Of a stretch of 7,012 bases of DNA, positions 1 through 5,325 are shown one piece after another. Within the stretch, counting starts at the first letter, position 1. Each line of letters opens with the position of its first letter. The notes under the pieces are model-generated. The model was not told the DNA's origin and did no database searches. It saw only the letters and a list, made by a program, of their open reading frames with translations. The translations under genes were made by a program, and so were the position numbers. The stretch lies in NCBI GenBank assembly GCA_003231795.1, contig QIJI01000181.1, positions 1 to 7,012 of the forward strand. Direction: 5' to 3'. This DNA comes from Gammaproteobacteria bacterium. GTDB taxonomy: Bacteria > Pseudomonadota > Gammaproteobacteria > GCA-001735895.

Positions 1-440
1 GTATCGTCCACTTGCCAGTATTCATAGTGCCTGCGTACTGATCGAAGCCAACTTCGAAATGAGATATCCAGCATTTCCTGGGGGTGTGAACCATGCCCGG
101 GTAGCAATATAGCGCGAACGTCAAAGCCGCGAGCGGCAATTGCCTGTGCCATATCAGTCCATACGTAAGCGGAATCATTCAAGCCGTGAATGAGTAGAAA
201 TTTGCCACGGTAGGGGACCTGCGATGAAGCGGCTATTTCGAATGGCAGATTGAGTCGAATCTCCGCTTCGCTGCGGCCGGGCAAACTATGCCGGATCAAA
301 TACTGCTCAACCTGTTCGATATAATTGCTGAAATCGGCTGAGGCTTCGGGAAACTGACGTGTTTTCGAGTCGCTATCGTCTGAAGCGTTACTCAGTGGTG
401 ACAGGAATAGAAAGCAGAGAAAAAGCAGAAATCGGTACAT
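1..440 (-). CDS. Exported alpha/beta hydrolase, N-terminal part (cut by window edge)
   Basis: The reading frame is open from an ATG at 440 to the left edge, giving 146 codons with the C-terminal part missing. Residues 1-19 (MYRFLLFLCFLFLSPLSNA) form a typical Sec signal peptide with likely cleavage after SNA, so the enzyme is probably periplasmic or secreted. The Cys in this segment is not in a lipobox. After a variable region, residues 80-90 read KFLLIHGLNDS, where the His-Gly pair is the usual oxyanion-hole strand of alpha/beta hydrolases. Residues 112-120 (LLPGHGSHP) match the conserved GHG turn of the serine-aminopeptidase/lysophospholipase-like (Hydrolase_4) group. The catalytic Ser, Asp and His would lie beyond the edge, so activity and substrate cannot be judged. 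No clear Shine-Dalgarno precedes the ATG. The gene follows nrdB on the same strand but is separated from it by a terminator and has its own candidate promoter. Confidence 0.8.
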   Translation of the reverse strand, partial: MYRFLLFLCFLFLSPLSNASDDSDSKTRQFPEASADFSNYIEQVEQYLIRHSLPGRSEAEIRLNLPFEIAASSQVPYRGKFLLIHGLNDSAYVWTDMAQAIAARGFDVRAILLPGHGSHPQEMLDISFRSWLRSVRRHYEYWQVDD

Positions 441-484
441 TTTTTGAGCGGCTGGGAATGAACCCTCGATTTTCGGTAGTGGTC

Positions 485-512
485 AATATACATCAGTAGA
501 CCCTGCAGGCAA
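485..512 (-). promoter_or_regulatory. Candidate sigma70 promoter of the exported hydrolase
   Basis: On the minus strand, TTGCCT (512-507) and TATATT (490-485) are separated by 16 bp, matching the -35 and -10 consensus at 4 of 6 and 5 of 6 positions. Transcription would start near 478, giving a leader of about 38 nt. The site lies just after the nrdB terminator, where a new promoter would be needed. This is inferred from motif match only. Confidence 0.45.
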
Positions 513-540
513 CATCAGAGTTCCTGGATATCGGGTGCAG

Positions 541-589
541 AAAAAACGAGGCCAGACAATGGGATATGGGGTATCCCACTATCTGGCCT
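541..589 (-). terminator. Rho-independent terminator of nrdAB
   Basis: Read on the minus strand, AGGCCAGA (589-582) pairs with TCTGGCCT (556-549), and TGGGATA pairs with TATCCCA around a 5-nt CCCCA loop. The 3-nt segments joining the two stems can also pair in RNA (two G-U and one A-U), giving an almost continuous 18-bp stem. It is followed by CG and then six T (546-541). There is no T-run on the plus side, so it acts leftward only. It lies about 100 bp beyond the nrdB stop and insulates the hydrolase gene. Confidence 0.9.
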
Positions 590-633
590 AAGGTTACAAC
601 CGAAGAGCGCGTGTAACACTAATTCGGTGCTGA

Positions 634-677
634 CCCCAACTCTCCGCCTATCGAGATATCAAGGCGGGAGAACGGGG
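634..677 (-). other. GC-rich stem-loop just after the nrdB stop
   Basis: CCGCCT and AGGCGG form a 6-bp core stem around a 12-nt loop. The stem extends past a single bulged base into a CTC/GAG segment, and an outer CCCC/GGGG pair (634-637 with 674-677) closes it. It begins about 10 bp after the nrdB stop. There is no T-run, so it is not a standard terminator by itself. It could protect the mRNA 3' end or assist the terminator about 45 bp further on. The function is inferred. Confidence 0.45.
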
Positions 678-686
678 TTTAAATCC

Positions 687-1907
687 TCAATCCCAGTTCA
701 ATGCACCACCGGTTTGATATTCGGTGACGCGGGTTTCAAAAAAGTTTTTCTCCTTTTTCAAATTAGCCTGTTCGTCCAGCCACGGCAGTGCGTTTTCGGC
801 ACCCGGGAATGGAATCTTGTGATGCAATTTGTTGGCGCGGCGATTGGCGATAAAACGAAACTGCGCAATGTGGTCCTTGGCGCTATACCCCAGTATCGGG
901 TCCGGCAGCAGGAAATGCGCATATTGCGTTTCAGCGGCTTCGGCTTCTTCCCACATTTGCTGAATCATTTTCGGGTCGAGCTTGATATTTTCTTCGAGCA
1001 CGATTTGATTACAGACACGAATTCCAAAGGATGCGTGCAGAACCTCATCACGCATGATGTACTGCAACTGTTCAGAGGTGCCTTTCATCAGTCCGCGGCG
1101 TTGCAGCGCAAATATCGGGCTGAATCCGTTGTAAAACCAGGTGCCTTCGAATACGCCGGCGAAAAAGGTATAAGCCATCACAAAATTTTCGAGCTCGTCG
1201 CGATCAGTAAGATCGATGCCAGGGCGTAATACTGAATCCAGACGCTGGTTGCACATCTGAATCTTGTGGTGAATTTCCGGCACTACCCGATAACGATTAT
1301 AAATCTCGCCCTGATCGAGGCCGATGGTTTCAATACAATGCTGGTAGGTCCAGGTATGCATAGCTTCTTCATAAACCTGGCGTGCCTGGTAGATTTGCAG
1401 CTCGGGCGCTGTCATTTTTTCCATCACAGCAAGCCCGATGTTGCGCATCGCCATAATATCGGAGGTGGTCAGGTATGACAGTACGTTTTCGTATACGTGA
1501 CGTTCCTCCAGGGTCAACTTGTGCTGAAAGTCATGTACATCCTGAGTCATGTTGATATCGAGTGGAGTCCAGTGATTCTTATTCGCGTTTAAGAAATACT
1601 CCCAGGCCCATGGATATTTAAAAGGTGCCAGTTGATTGATATCGGTAAGGCCATTAACAACACGTTTGTCGTCCGGGTTGATCGGCTTTGCCGATACAGG
1701 AACCGCGTCCGGGGTCTTCGCTATTACTGGGGTTTTCGCTATTACCGGGGTTTTCACTATTAATAGAGATTCTGGCGGTGTTTCAGCCAGAATGTCCTGC
1801 GGAATCGGAGGAATCATACCGGGATCGGTGCTGATCGCTGACGTATCCAGCGAAGGCTCCGGTGCTCTCGGTGCTTGCGGGGTTAATGGTTCATCCCAGT
1901 TCAACAT
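687..1907 (-). CDS. nrdB: Ribonucleoside-diphosphate reductase class Ia, beta subunit (radical-generating R2)
   Basis: This cytoplasmic protein of 406 residues forms the diferric-tyrosyl radical cofactor that NrdA uses to reduce ribonucleoside diphosphates to deoxyribonucleotides. All metal ligands are present with E. coli spacing: D150, E181, H184, E254, E288 (in RDEVLH) and H291. The radical tyrosine is Y188, four residues after H184. A tail ending EYQTGGALNWD (396-406) carries the likely radical-transfer tyrosine Y397 and the NrdA-docking peptide. Residues 1-78 are a Pro/Ala-rich, probably disordered extension absent from E. coli NrdB, containing VIAKTP repeats (55-66). It resembles the extended N terminus of Pseudomonas NrdB. 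The start is an ATG with a strong AGGAG site 6 nt upstream. The gene is the second in the operon, after nrdA. No ferredoxin gene of the yfaE type follows it. The tetrapeptide LNWD occurs at both ends of the protein. Confidence 0.97.
   Translation of the reverse strand: MLNWDEPLTPQAPRAPEPSLDTSAISTDPGMIPPIPQDILAETPPESLLIVKTPVIAKTPVIAKTPDAVPVSAKPINPDDKRVVNGLTDINQLAPFKYPWAWEYFLNANKNHWTPLDINMTQDVHDFQHKLTLEERHVYENVLSYLTTSDIMAMRNIGLAVMEKMTAPELQIYQARQVYEEAMHTWTYQHCIETIGLDQGEIYNRYRVVPEIHHKIQMCNQRLDSVLRPGIDLTDRDELENFVMAYTFFAGVFEGTWFYNGFSPIFALQRRGLMKGTSEQLQYIMRDEVLHASFGIRVCNQIVLEENIKLDPKMIQQMWEEAEAAETQYAHFLLPDPILGYSAKDHIAQFRFIANRRANKLHHKIPFPGAENALPWLDEQANLKKEKNFFETRVTEYQTGGALNWD
1714..1767 (-). repeat. 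18-bp tandem repeat inside nrdB, three copies
   Basis: Units at 1714-1731, 1732-1749 and 1750-1767 have the form GTtTTCgCTATTAcygGG. The first two differ at two positions and the third is more degenerate. In frame on the minus strand they encode the VIAKTP units and the preceding VKTP of the NrdB N-terminal tail. Being a multiple of three, copy changes keep the reading frame. Confidence 0.85.
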
Positions 1908-1913
1908 ATGTTT

Positions 1914-1918
1914 CTCCT
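1914..1918 (-). promoter_or_regulatory. Shine-Dalgarno site of nrdB
   Basis: AGGAG on the minus strand lies 6 nt before the ATG at 1907. It fixes the nrdB start and shows that the repetitive tail is translated. Confidence 0.85.
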
Positions 1919-1933
1919 GATCTTTAATCTACG

Positions 1934-1979
1934 TCTATCTTTTGGGTCTATCTTGCTAGTCAATCTATCTGGCCTATCT
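1934..1979 (-). repeat. AGATAGA repeats in the nrdA-nrdB spacer
   Basis: Four copies of an AGATAGA/G motif (minus-strand sense) fall at 1973-1979, 1964-1970, 1947-1953 and 1934-1940, with unit spacings of 9, 17 and 13 bp. They fill most of the 97-bp spacer, which contains no gene and no obvious terminator. The purine-rich RNA would lie just upstream of the nrdB ribosome binding site. The role is unknown. Confidence 0.6.
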
Positions 1980-2004
1980 AATGAATCTGGCCTGTCCATT
2001 CCGG

Positions 2005-4851
2005 CTACTGGCATGCATCACAATCCGGATCTAGTATCGAGCATATCTTCGGTTCGGGTTCAGCCGGTTCGGGTGTTTTGATTGCGGATTTTTCTACCGC
2101 TGTAGCACCGAGCGAACGCAGGTAATAAGTCGTTTTCAGCCCACGTACCCAGGCCAGTTTGTACAGGTTGTCCAGTTTTTTACCGGACGGTTCCGCCATG
2201 TAGAGATTCAGCGACTGCCCCTGATCGATCCACTTCTGGCGACGCGATGCTGCTTCCACCAGCCAGCGGGAGTCGACTTCAAACGCAGTGGAATAAATGG
2301 ATTTCAAATCATCCGGTACGCGATCAATACTTTGTACGCTGCCATCGTAGTATTTCAGATCGTTGACCATGACATCGTCCCACAGGTCATGTGCCTTCAA
2401 ATCGTCCACCAGGTAGGGATTGATCACGGTGAATTCGCCCGACAGATTCGATTTGACAAACAGGTTCTGGTAAATCGGTTCGATCGACTGGCTCACGCCA
2501 CAGATGTTCGAAATGGTTGCTGTAGGTGCAATCGCCATGGTGTTGGAGTTACGCATCCCAACCGTCATTACCCGTTGGCGCAGGCTATCCCAGTTCATTC
2601 GAGAACTGTTGTCCTGCTGCAGGTATTCGCCTCGAGCTTCGCGCAGAAGATCCACCGAATCGATCGGCAGGATTCCCTGACTCCACAATGATCCCGGGTA
2701 GCTGGAGTAGGCACCACGTTCTGCGGCGAGCTGGCTCGAAGCCTGGATCGCGTAATAACTGACGGCTTCCATGGATTCGTCGGCAAATTCGACTGCTTTT
2801 TCCGACGCATAGGGGATATGTTGCTTGTACAGCGCATCCTGGAATCCCATGATGCCAAGCCCGACAGGGCGGTGGCGAAGGTTGGAAGTACGCGCCTGCG
2901 GTACGCTGTAATAGTTGTAGTCGATAACGTTATCGAGCATCCGCATCGCAGTATTAATCGTCTTTTCCAGCTTTACAAGATTGAGGCCGTTGTCGTCGAT
3001 ATGCTGGGCCATGTTGACCGAGCCCAGGTTACAAACCGCAATTTCAGTATCCGAGGTATTCAGCGTGATTTCAGTACACAGGTTGGAAGAGTGCACTACA
3101 CCGGTATGTTGCTGTGGTGAACGAATATTGCAGGGATCCTTGAAGGTGACCCAGGGATGGCCCGTTTCGAATAACATACCGAGCATCTTGCGCCACAGAT
3201 CGACAGCCTGAAGACGACGGAAAATCTTGATCTCACCGCGATCCGCCTTTGCTTCATATGCGCAATAAGCGGTTTCAAATTCAGCGCCATACAATTCGTG
3301 CAGATCGGGTACTTCACAGGGTGAAAACAGAGTCCACTGGCCTTCTTCCGCAATCCGTTTCATGAACAGATCCGGAATCCAGTTGGCGGTATTCATATCG
3401 TGCGTACGGCGACGCTCTTCACCGGTGTTCTTGCGCAAATCAAGAAAGTCTTCGATATCAAGGTGCCAGGTTTCCAGATAGGCGCACATCGCGCCTTTAC
3501 GCTTGCCGCCCTGGTTGACCGCAACCGCGGTATCGTTAGCTACCTTCAAAAAGGGAACCACACCCTGGGACTTGCCATTAGTACCCTTGATATGGGATCC
3601 CATACCACGTACCCGGGTCCAGTCATTGCCAAGACCGCCGGCAAATTTGGACAGTAACGCATCATCTTTAATGGCGCTGAAAATACCGTCCAGATCGTCA
3701 GGTATCGTGGTCAGGTAACAGCTGGATAGTTGTGGGCGCAGCGTGCCTGAATTGAACAGGGTGGGCGTGCTGCTCATGAAGTCAAAGGAAGACAGCAGAT
3801 TATAGAATTCAATCGCTCTTTCTTCACGTTTGACTTCGTTAATCGCCAGACCCATGGATACGCGCATGTAAAACGCCTGCGGCAATTCGAAACGTATATC
3901 GTTGTGATGAATGAAATAGCGGTCGTACAGCGTCTGTAACCCGAGATAGGTAAACTGCTGATCACGCGCCGGTTGCAGAGCCTGTCCGAGCTGCTCGAGG
4001 TCATACTTGAGCAATTCCTTATCCAGTAATTCAAGGTCGGCTGCCTTTTTAATATAGTTGCCGAAATAATCTTTATAACGTTCCGACATTTCAGCAAAAG
4101 TAGCGTCGGGTGAACCATCGCCAATAAATCCGAGCGACTCGTTGCGTAATGCGTCGAGTAGCAGACGGGCGGCAACCTGTGAATATTCGGGCTCACGATC
4201 GATCAGCCCACGAGCGGTCATTACTACGGTAGGACTGACGTCCTTGAGTGGGACACCATCGAACAGGTTTTTAATGGTTTCGGCGTAAACCCGTTCCGAG
4301 CTGGCACTTTCGAGACCCTCACAGGCTTCGTTGATAATGGTTTGCAGTCTTGACGTGTCGAGCGGCATGATGCTGCCATCGGCATGCTTCACGGTGAATT
4401 CGATACGCTCTTCATCCTGCACTTCTTCACGGGTATCGAGGCGGCATTGGGCGCGGGCGGTGGAACGTTCTTCGCGGTAAAGAACATAAGCCCTGGCAAT
4501 CTTCTGTTCGCCGTTGCGCATCAGGGCCAGTTCAACCTGGTCCTGAATATCTTCAATCTGGAAAGTTCCCCCGTCCGGTTGCCGACGCATCAACGTAGCG
4601 ACGACCAGGCTGGTTAATTCTTCGACAGTTTCATGGACCCGGGTCGAGGCTGCTGCCTGACCACCTTCGACCGCCAGAAAAGCTTTGGTCATCGCGACTG
4701 CAATTTTGTCTCTGTCAAAACTGGTTAACTTGCCATTACGGCGTACGACGTTGTAATTACTGAGGGAATTACTGGTACTTTCTTTAACCTTCGGTGCTGA
4801 CTTGACAGGTGCGACGGTTGGCTCGGTGAGAGGTGATTCAATATTTTGCAT
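2005..4851 (-). CDS. nrdA: Ribonucleoside-diphosphate reductase class Ia, alpha subunit (catalytic R1)
   Basis: This is the large subunit, which binds NDP substrates and allosteric effectors and works with NrdB. From the ATG at 4851 the protein has 948 residues. The frame extends 12 codons further to a TTG at 4887 with no ribosome binding site. The ATG product starts MQ, as I recall for Pseudomonas NrdA, so I prefer it, although its own site is weak. Two ATP-cone regulatory domains come first: residues about 34-126 (VVRRNGKLTSFDRDKI, intact) and about 149-238 (VKHADGSIMPLDTSRL, degenerate at the RRxG core). The catalytic barrel has redox cysteines C378 and C607, the NLCTE motif with N590, radical C592 and E594, and the radical-path pair Y909-Y910. 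The tail ends DCDACQ, where C944 and C947 form the thiol pair that re-reduces the active site. The barrel cysteines C378 and C592 have the same spacing as C225 and C439 of E. coli. Confidence 0.97.
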   Translation of the reverse strand: MQNIESPLTEPTVAPVKSAPKVKESTSNSLSNYNVVRRNGKLTSFDRDKIAVAMTKAFLAVEGGQAAASTRVHETVEELTSLVVATLMRRQPDGGTFQIEDIQDQVELALMRNGEQKIARAYVLYREERSTARAQCRLDTREEVQDEERIEFTVKHADGSIMPLDTSRLQTIINEACEGLESASSERVYAETIKNLFDGVPLKDVSPTVVMTARGLIDREPEYSQVAARLLLDALRNESLGFIGDGSPDATFAEMSERYKDYFGNYIKKAADLELLDKELLKYDLEQLGQALQPARDQQFTYLGLQTLYDRYFIHHNDIRFELPQAFYMRVSMGLAINEVKREERAIEFYNLLSSFDFMSSTPTLFNSGTLRPQLSSCYLTTIPDDLDGIFSAIKDDALLSKFAGGLGNDWTRVRGMGSHIKGTNGKSQGVVPFLKVANDTAVAVNQGGKRKGAMCAYLETWHLDIEDFLDLRKNTGEERRRTHDMNTANWIPDLFMKRIAEEGQWTLFSPCEVPDLHELYGAEFETAYCAYEAKADRGEIKIFRRLQAVDLWRKMLGMLFETGHPWVTFKDPCNIRSPQQHTGVVHSSNLCTEITLNTSDTEIAVCNLGSVNMAQHIDDNGLNLVKLEKTINTAMRMLDNVIDYNYYSVPQARTSNLRHRPVGLGIMGFQDALYKQHIPYASEKAVEFADESMEAVSYYAIQASSQLAAERGAYSSYPGSLWSQGILPIDSVDLLREARGEYLQQDNSSRMNWDSLRQRVMTVGMRNSNTMAIAPTATISNICGVSQSIEPIYQNLFVKSNLSGEFTVINPYLVDDLKAHDLWDDVMVNDLKYYDGSVQSIDRVPDDLKSIYSTAFEVDSRWLVEAASRRQKWIDQGQSLNLYMAEPSGKKLDNLYKLAWVRGLKTTYYLRSLGATAVEKSAIKTPEPAEPEPKICSILDPDCDACQ

Positions 4852-4921
4852 AAAAAGCCCGATTCGTGATTTCCAATGATTTTCCAAAAAAAAGCGTACC
4901 TAAAAAAATTGTACAATAGAA

Positions 4922-4940
4922 AATCCGCGATTAATCCGCG
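4922..4940. repeat. Two direct AATCCGCG repeats, 11 bp apart
   Basis: AATCCGCG occurs at 4922-4929 and 4933-4940, one helical turn apart, so both face the same side of the DNA. The overlap also forms an imperfect palindrome around ATTAAT. It lies within the inferred nrdA leader and could be a small operator, but I recognise no regulator. Confidence 0.4.
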
Positions 4941-4971
4941 TTTATTGCCTCTGGCTAGTTCTTTACCGCTA

Positions 4972-4996
4972 ATAGTTAAAGTAACTTCTTAACTAT
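4972..4996. other. Perfect 8-bp inverted repeat in the nrdA leader
   Basis: ATAGTTAA (4972-4979) and TTAACTAT (4989-4996) flank a 9-nt loop. The stem is AT-rich and has no adjoining T-run, so it is not a terminator. It could be a leader hairpin or a protein-binding dyad. Confidence 0.4.
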
Positions 4997-5082
4997 CAAA
5001 AACTTCGTAAAAGATCTCGTTAAGGATCGGTTTTAACCAGCCAGCCTTAATATATTTGTAAAAGGTGAACAATTTGTTAGAT

Positions 5083-5098
5083 ACACAATATAATGTGT
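5083..5098 (-). promoter_or_regulatory. NrdR box 1 (promoter-proximal)
   Basis: ACACAATATAATGTGT matches the NrdR consensus acaCwAtATaTwGtgt with strong dyad symmetry. It covers the nrdA -10 hexamer, so bound NrdR would block RNA polymerase directly. NrdR is an ATP-cone zinc-finger repressor that senses ATP/dATP. Its gene is not in this window. Confidence 0.9.
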
Positions 5099-5114
5099 TT
5101 TGGCGGAAGGTCAA
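5087..5114 (-). promoter_or_regulatory. Sigma70-type promoter of nrdAB
   Basis: On the minus strand, TTGACC (5114-5109, 5 of 6) and TATATT (5092-5087, 5 of 6) are separated by 16 bp. The -10 is embedded in NrdR box 1, and the -35 lies between the two boxes, abutting box 2. The coincidence with the operators makes this the most likely nrdAB promoter. Confidence 0.75.
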
Positions 5115-5130
5115 GTACATTATATTGTGT
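5115..5130 (-). promoter_or_regulatory. NrdR box 2 (promoter-distal)
   Basis: GTACATTATATTGTGT shows the CATTATATTG core, the exact reverse complement of the core in box 1. The box centres are 32 bp apart, about three helical turns, which is the usual spacing for cooperative NrdR binding. It sits immediately upstream of the -35. Confidence 0.88.
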
Positions 5131-5159
5131 ATGGACCTGTGGAGAGAATGGGCATTACC

Positions 5160-5168
5160 TGTGGATAA
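5160..5168 (-). promoter_or_regulatory. DnaA box 1
   Basis: TGTGGATAA is the exact complement of the high-affinity DnaA site TTATCCACA. It lies about 80 bp upstream of the inferred nrdAB start. DnaA boxes close to NrdR sites are known at the E. coli nrdAB promoter, which supports a regulatory role here. Confidence 0.75.
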
Positions 5169-5228
5169 GTCGGGAATTTTTGCTAGAAATGGCGTCAGCA
5201 AAGGTTTCTAGCTCATTGATTTAACTTG

Positions 5229-5242
5229 CCTCGATTTCGAGG
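5229..5242. other. Short palindrome CCTCGA-TT-TCGAGG
   Basis: A perfect 6-bp inverted repeat with a 2-bp centre lies between the two DnaA boxes and overlaps the candidate -35 of the kinase gene. It has no adjoining T-run. It could be an operator for the kinase gene, but no regulator is identifiable. Confidence 0.35.
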
Positions 5243-5259
5243 GGATTAAAAAATATTAT
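5231..5259 (+). promoter_or_regulatory. Candidate promoter of the mak-like kinase
   Basis: TCGATT (5231-5236, 3 of 6) and TATTAT (5254-5259, 5 of 6) are spaced by 17 bp. Transcription would start near 5266, inside DnaA box 2. A weaker alternative is TTGTGG (5261-5266) with TTATAT (5284-5289), also at 17 bp. Neither is strong, so the position is tentative. Confidence 0.3.
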
Positions 5260-5261
5260 TT

Positions 5262-5270
5262 TGTGGATAA
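5262..5270 (-). promoter_or_regulatory. DnaA box 2
   Basis: This is a second perfect TGTGGATAA, in the same orientation as box 1 and 102 bp from it. It lies 56 bp before the kinase ATG and over its candidate promoter, and is remote from the nrdAB promoter, so DnaA could also affect the kinase gene. Confidence 0.7.
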
Positions 5271-5313
5271 GTGCATAAAAAAATTATATCGAACACGGGT
5301 TTCACGCTTAACC

Positions 5314-5318
5314 GGAGG
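5314..5318 (+). promoter_or_regulatory. Shine-Dalgarno site of the mak-like kinase
   Basis: GGAGG lies 7 nt before the ATG at 5326. It selects this start over the in-frame GTG at 5263, which has no such site, falls within a DnaA box, and would add 21 residues unlike the family. Confidence 0.88.
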
Positions 5319-5325
5319 CAATACG

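Larger units (their letters stand above)
4852..5080 (-). other. Long untranslated leader of nrdAB
   Basis: If transcription starts about 7 nt after the -10 hexamer, near 5080, the mRNA has roughly 229 nt before the nrdA ATG. No credible small gene is seen. The stretch is AT-rich and contains a short hairpin (4972-4996), two direct CGCGGATT repeats (4922-4940) and a 10-bp palindrome ATTGTACAAT (4908-4917). A weak secondary -10 (TACAAT, 4913-4908) has no good -35, so a closer promoter cannot be excluded but is not well supported. Confidence 0.5.
5081..5132. repeat. 16-bp perfect inverted repeat spanning both NrdR boxes
   Basis: ATACACAATATAATGT (5081-5096) recurs as its exact reverse complement at 5117-5132, with 20 bp between the arms. 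Each arm contains one NrdR box, so the two operators are mirror images of each other. Confidence 0.9.

Noticed and set aside
627..1229. 200-codon plus-strand ORF opposite nrdB
   Set aside because: It is antisense to a clearly conserved gene and its translation resembles no family. The same applies to the other frames opposite or within nrdA, nrdB and the kinase.
4852..4887. Extension of NrdA by 12 residues to a TTG start at 4887
   Set aside because: It is a TTG with no Shine-Dalgarno, preceded by a T-run, and the ATG at 4851 gives the family-like MQ start.
5138..5146. TGTGGAGAG as a third DnaA box
   Set aside because: It departs from TGTGGATAA at two of the last three positions, so it is too weak to call.
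4989..5201. 70-codon minus-strand ORF over the nrdAB control region
   Set aside because: It covers the promoter and NrdR boxes, has no family resemblance and no good ribosome site.
5263..5325. Extension of the kinase by 21 residues to a GTG at 5263
   Set aside because: The GTG lies inside a perfect DnaA box, has no ribosome binding site, and the added residues do not fit Mak. GGAGG precedes the ATG at 5326.
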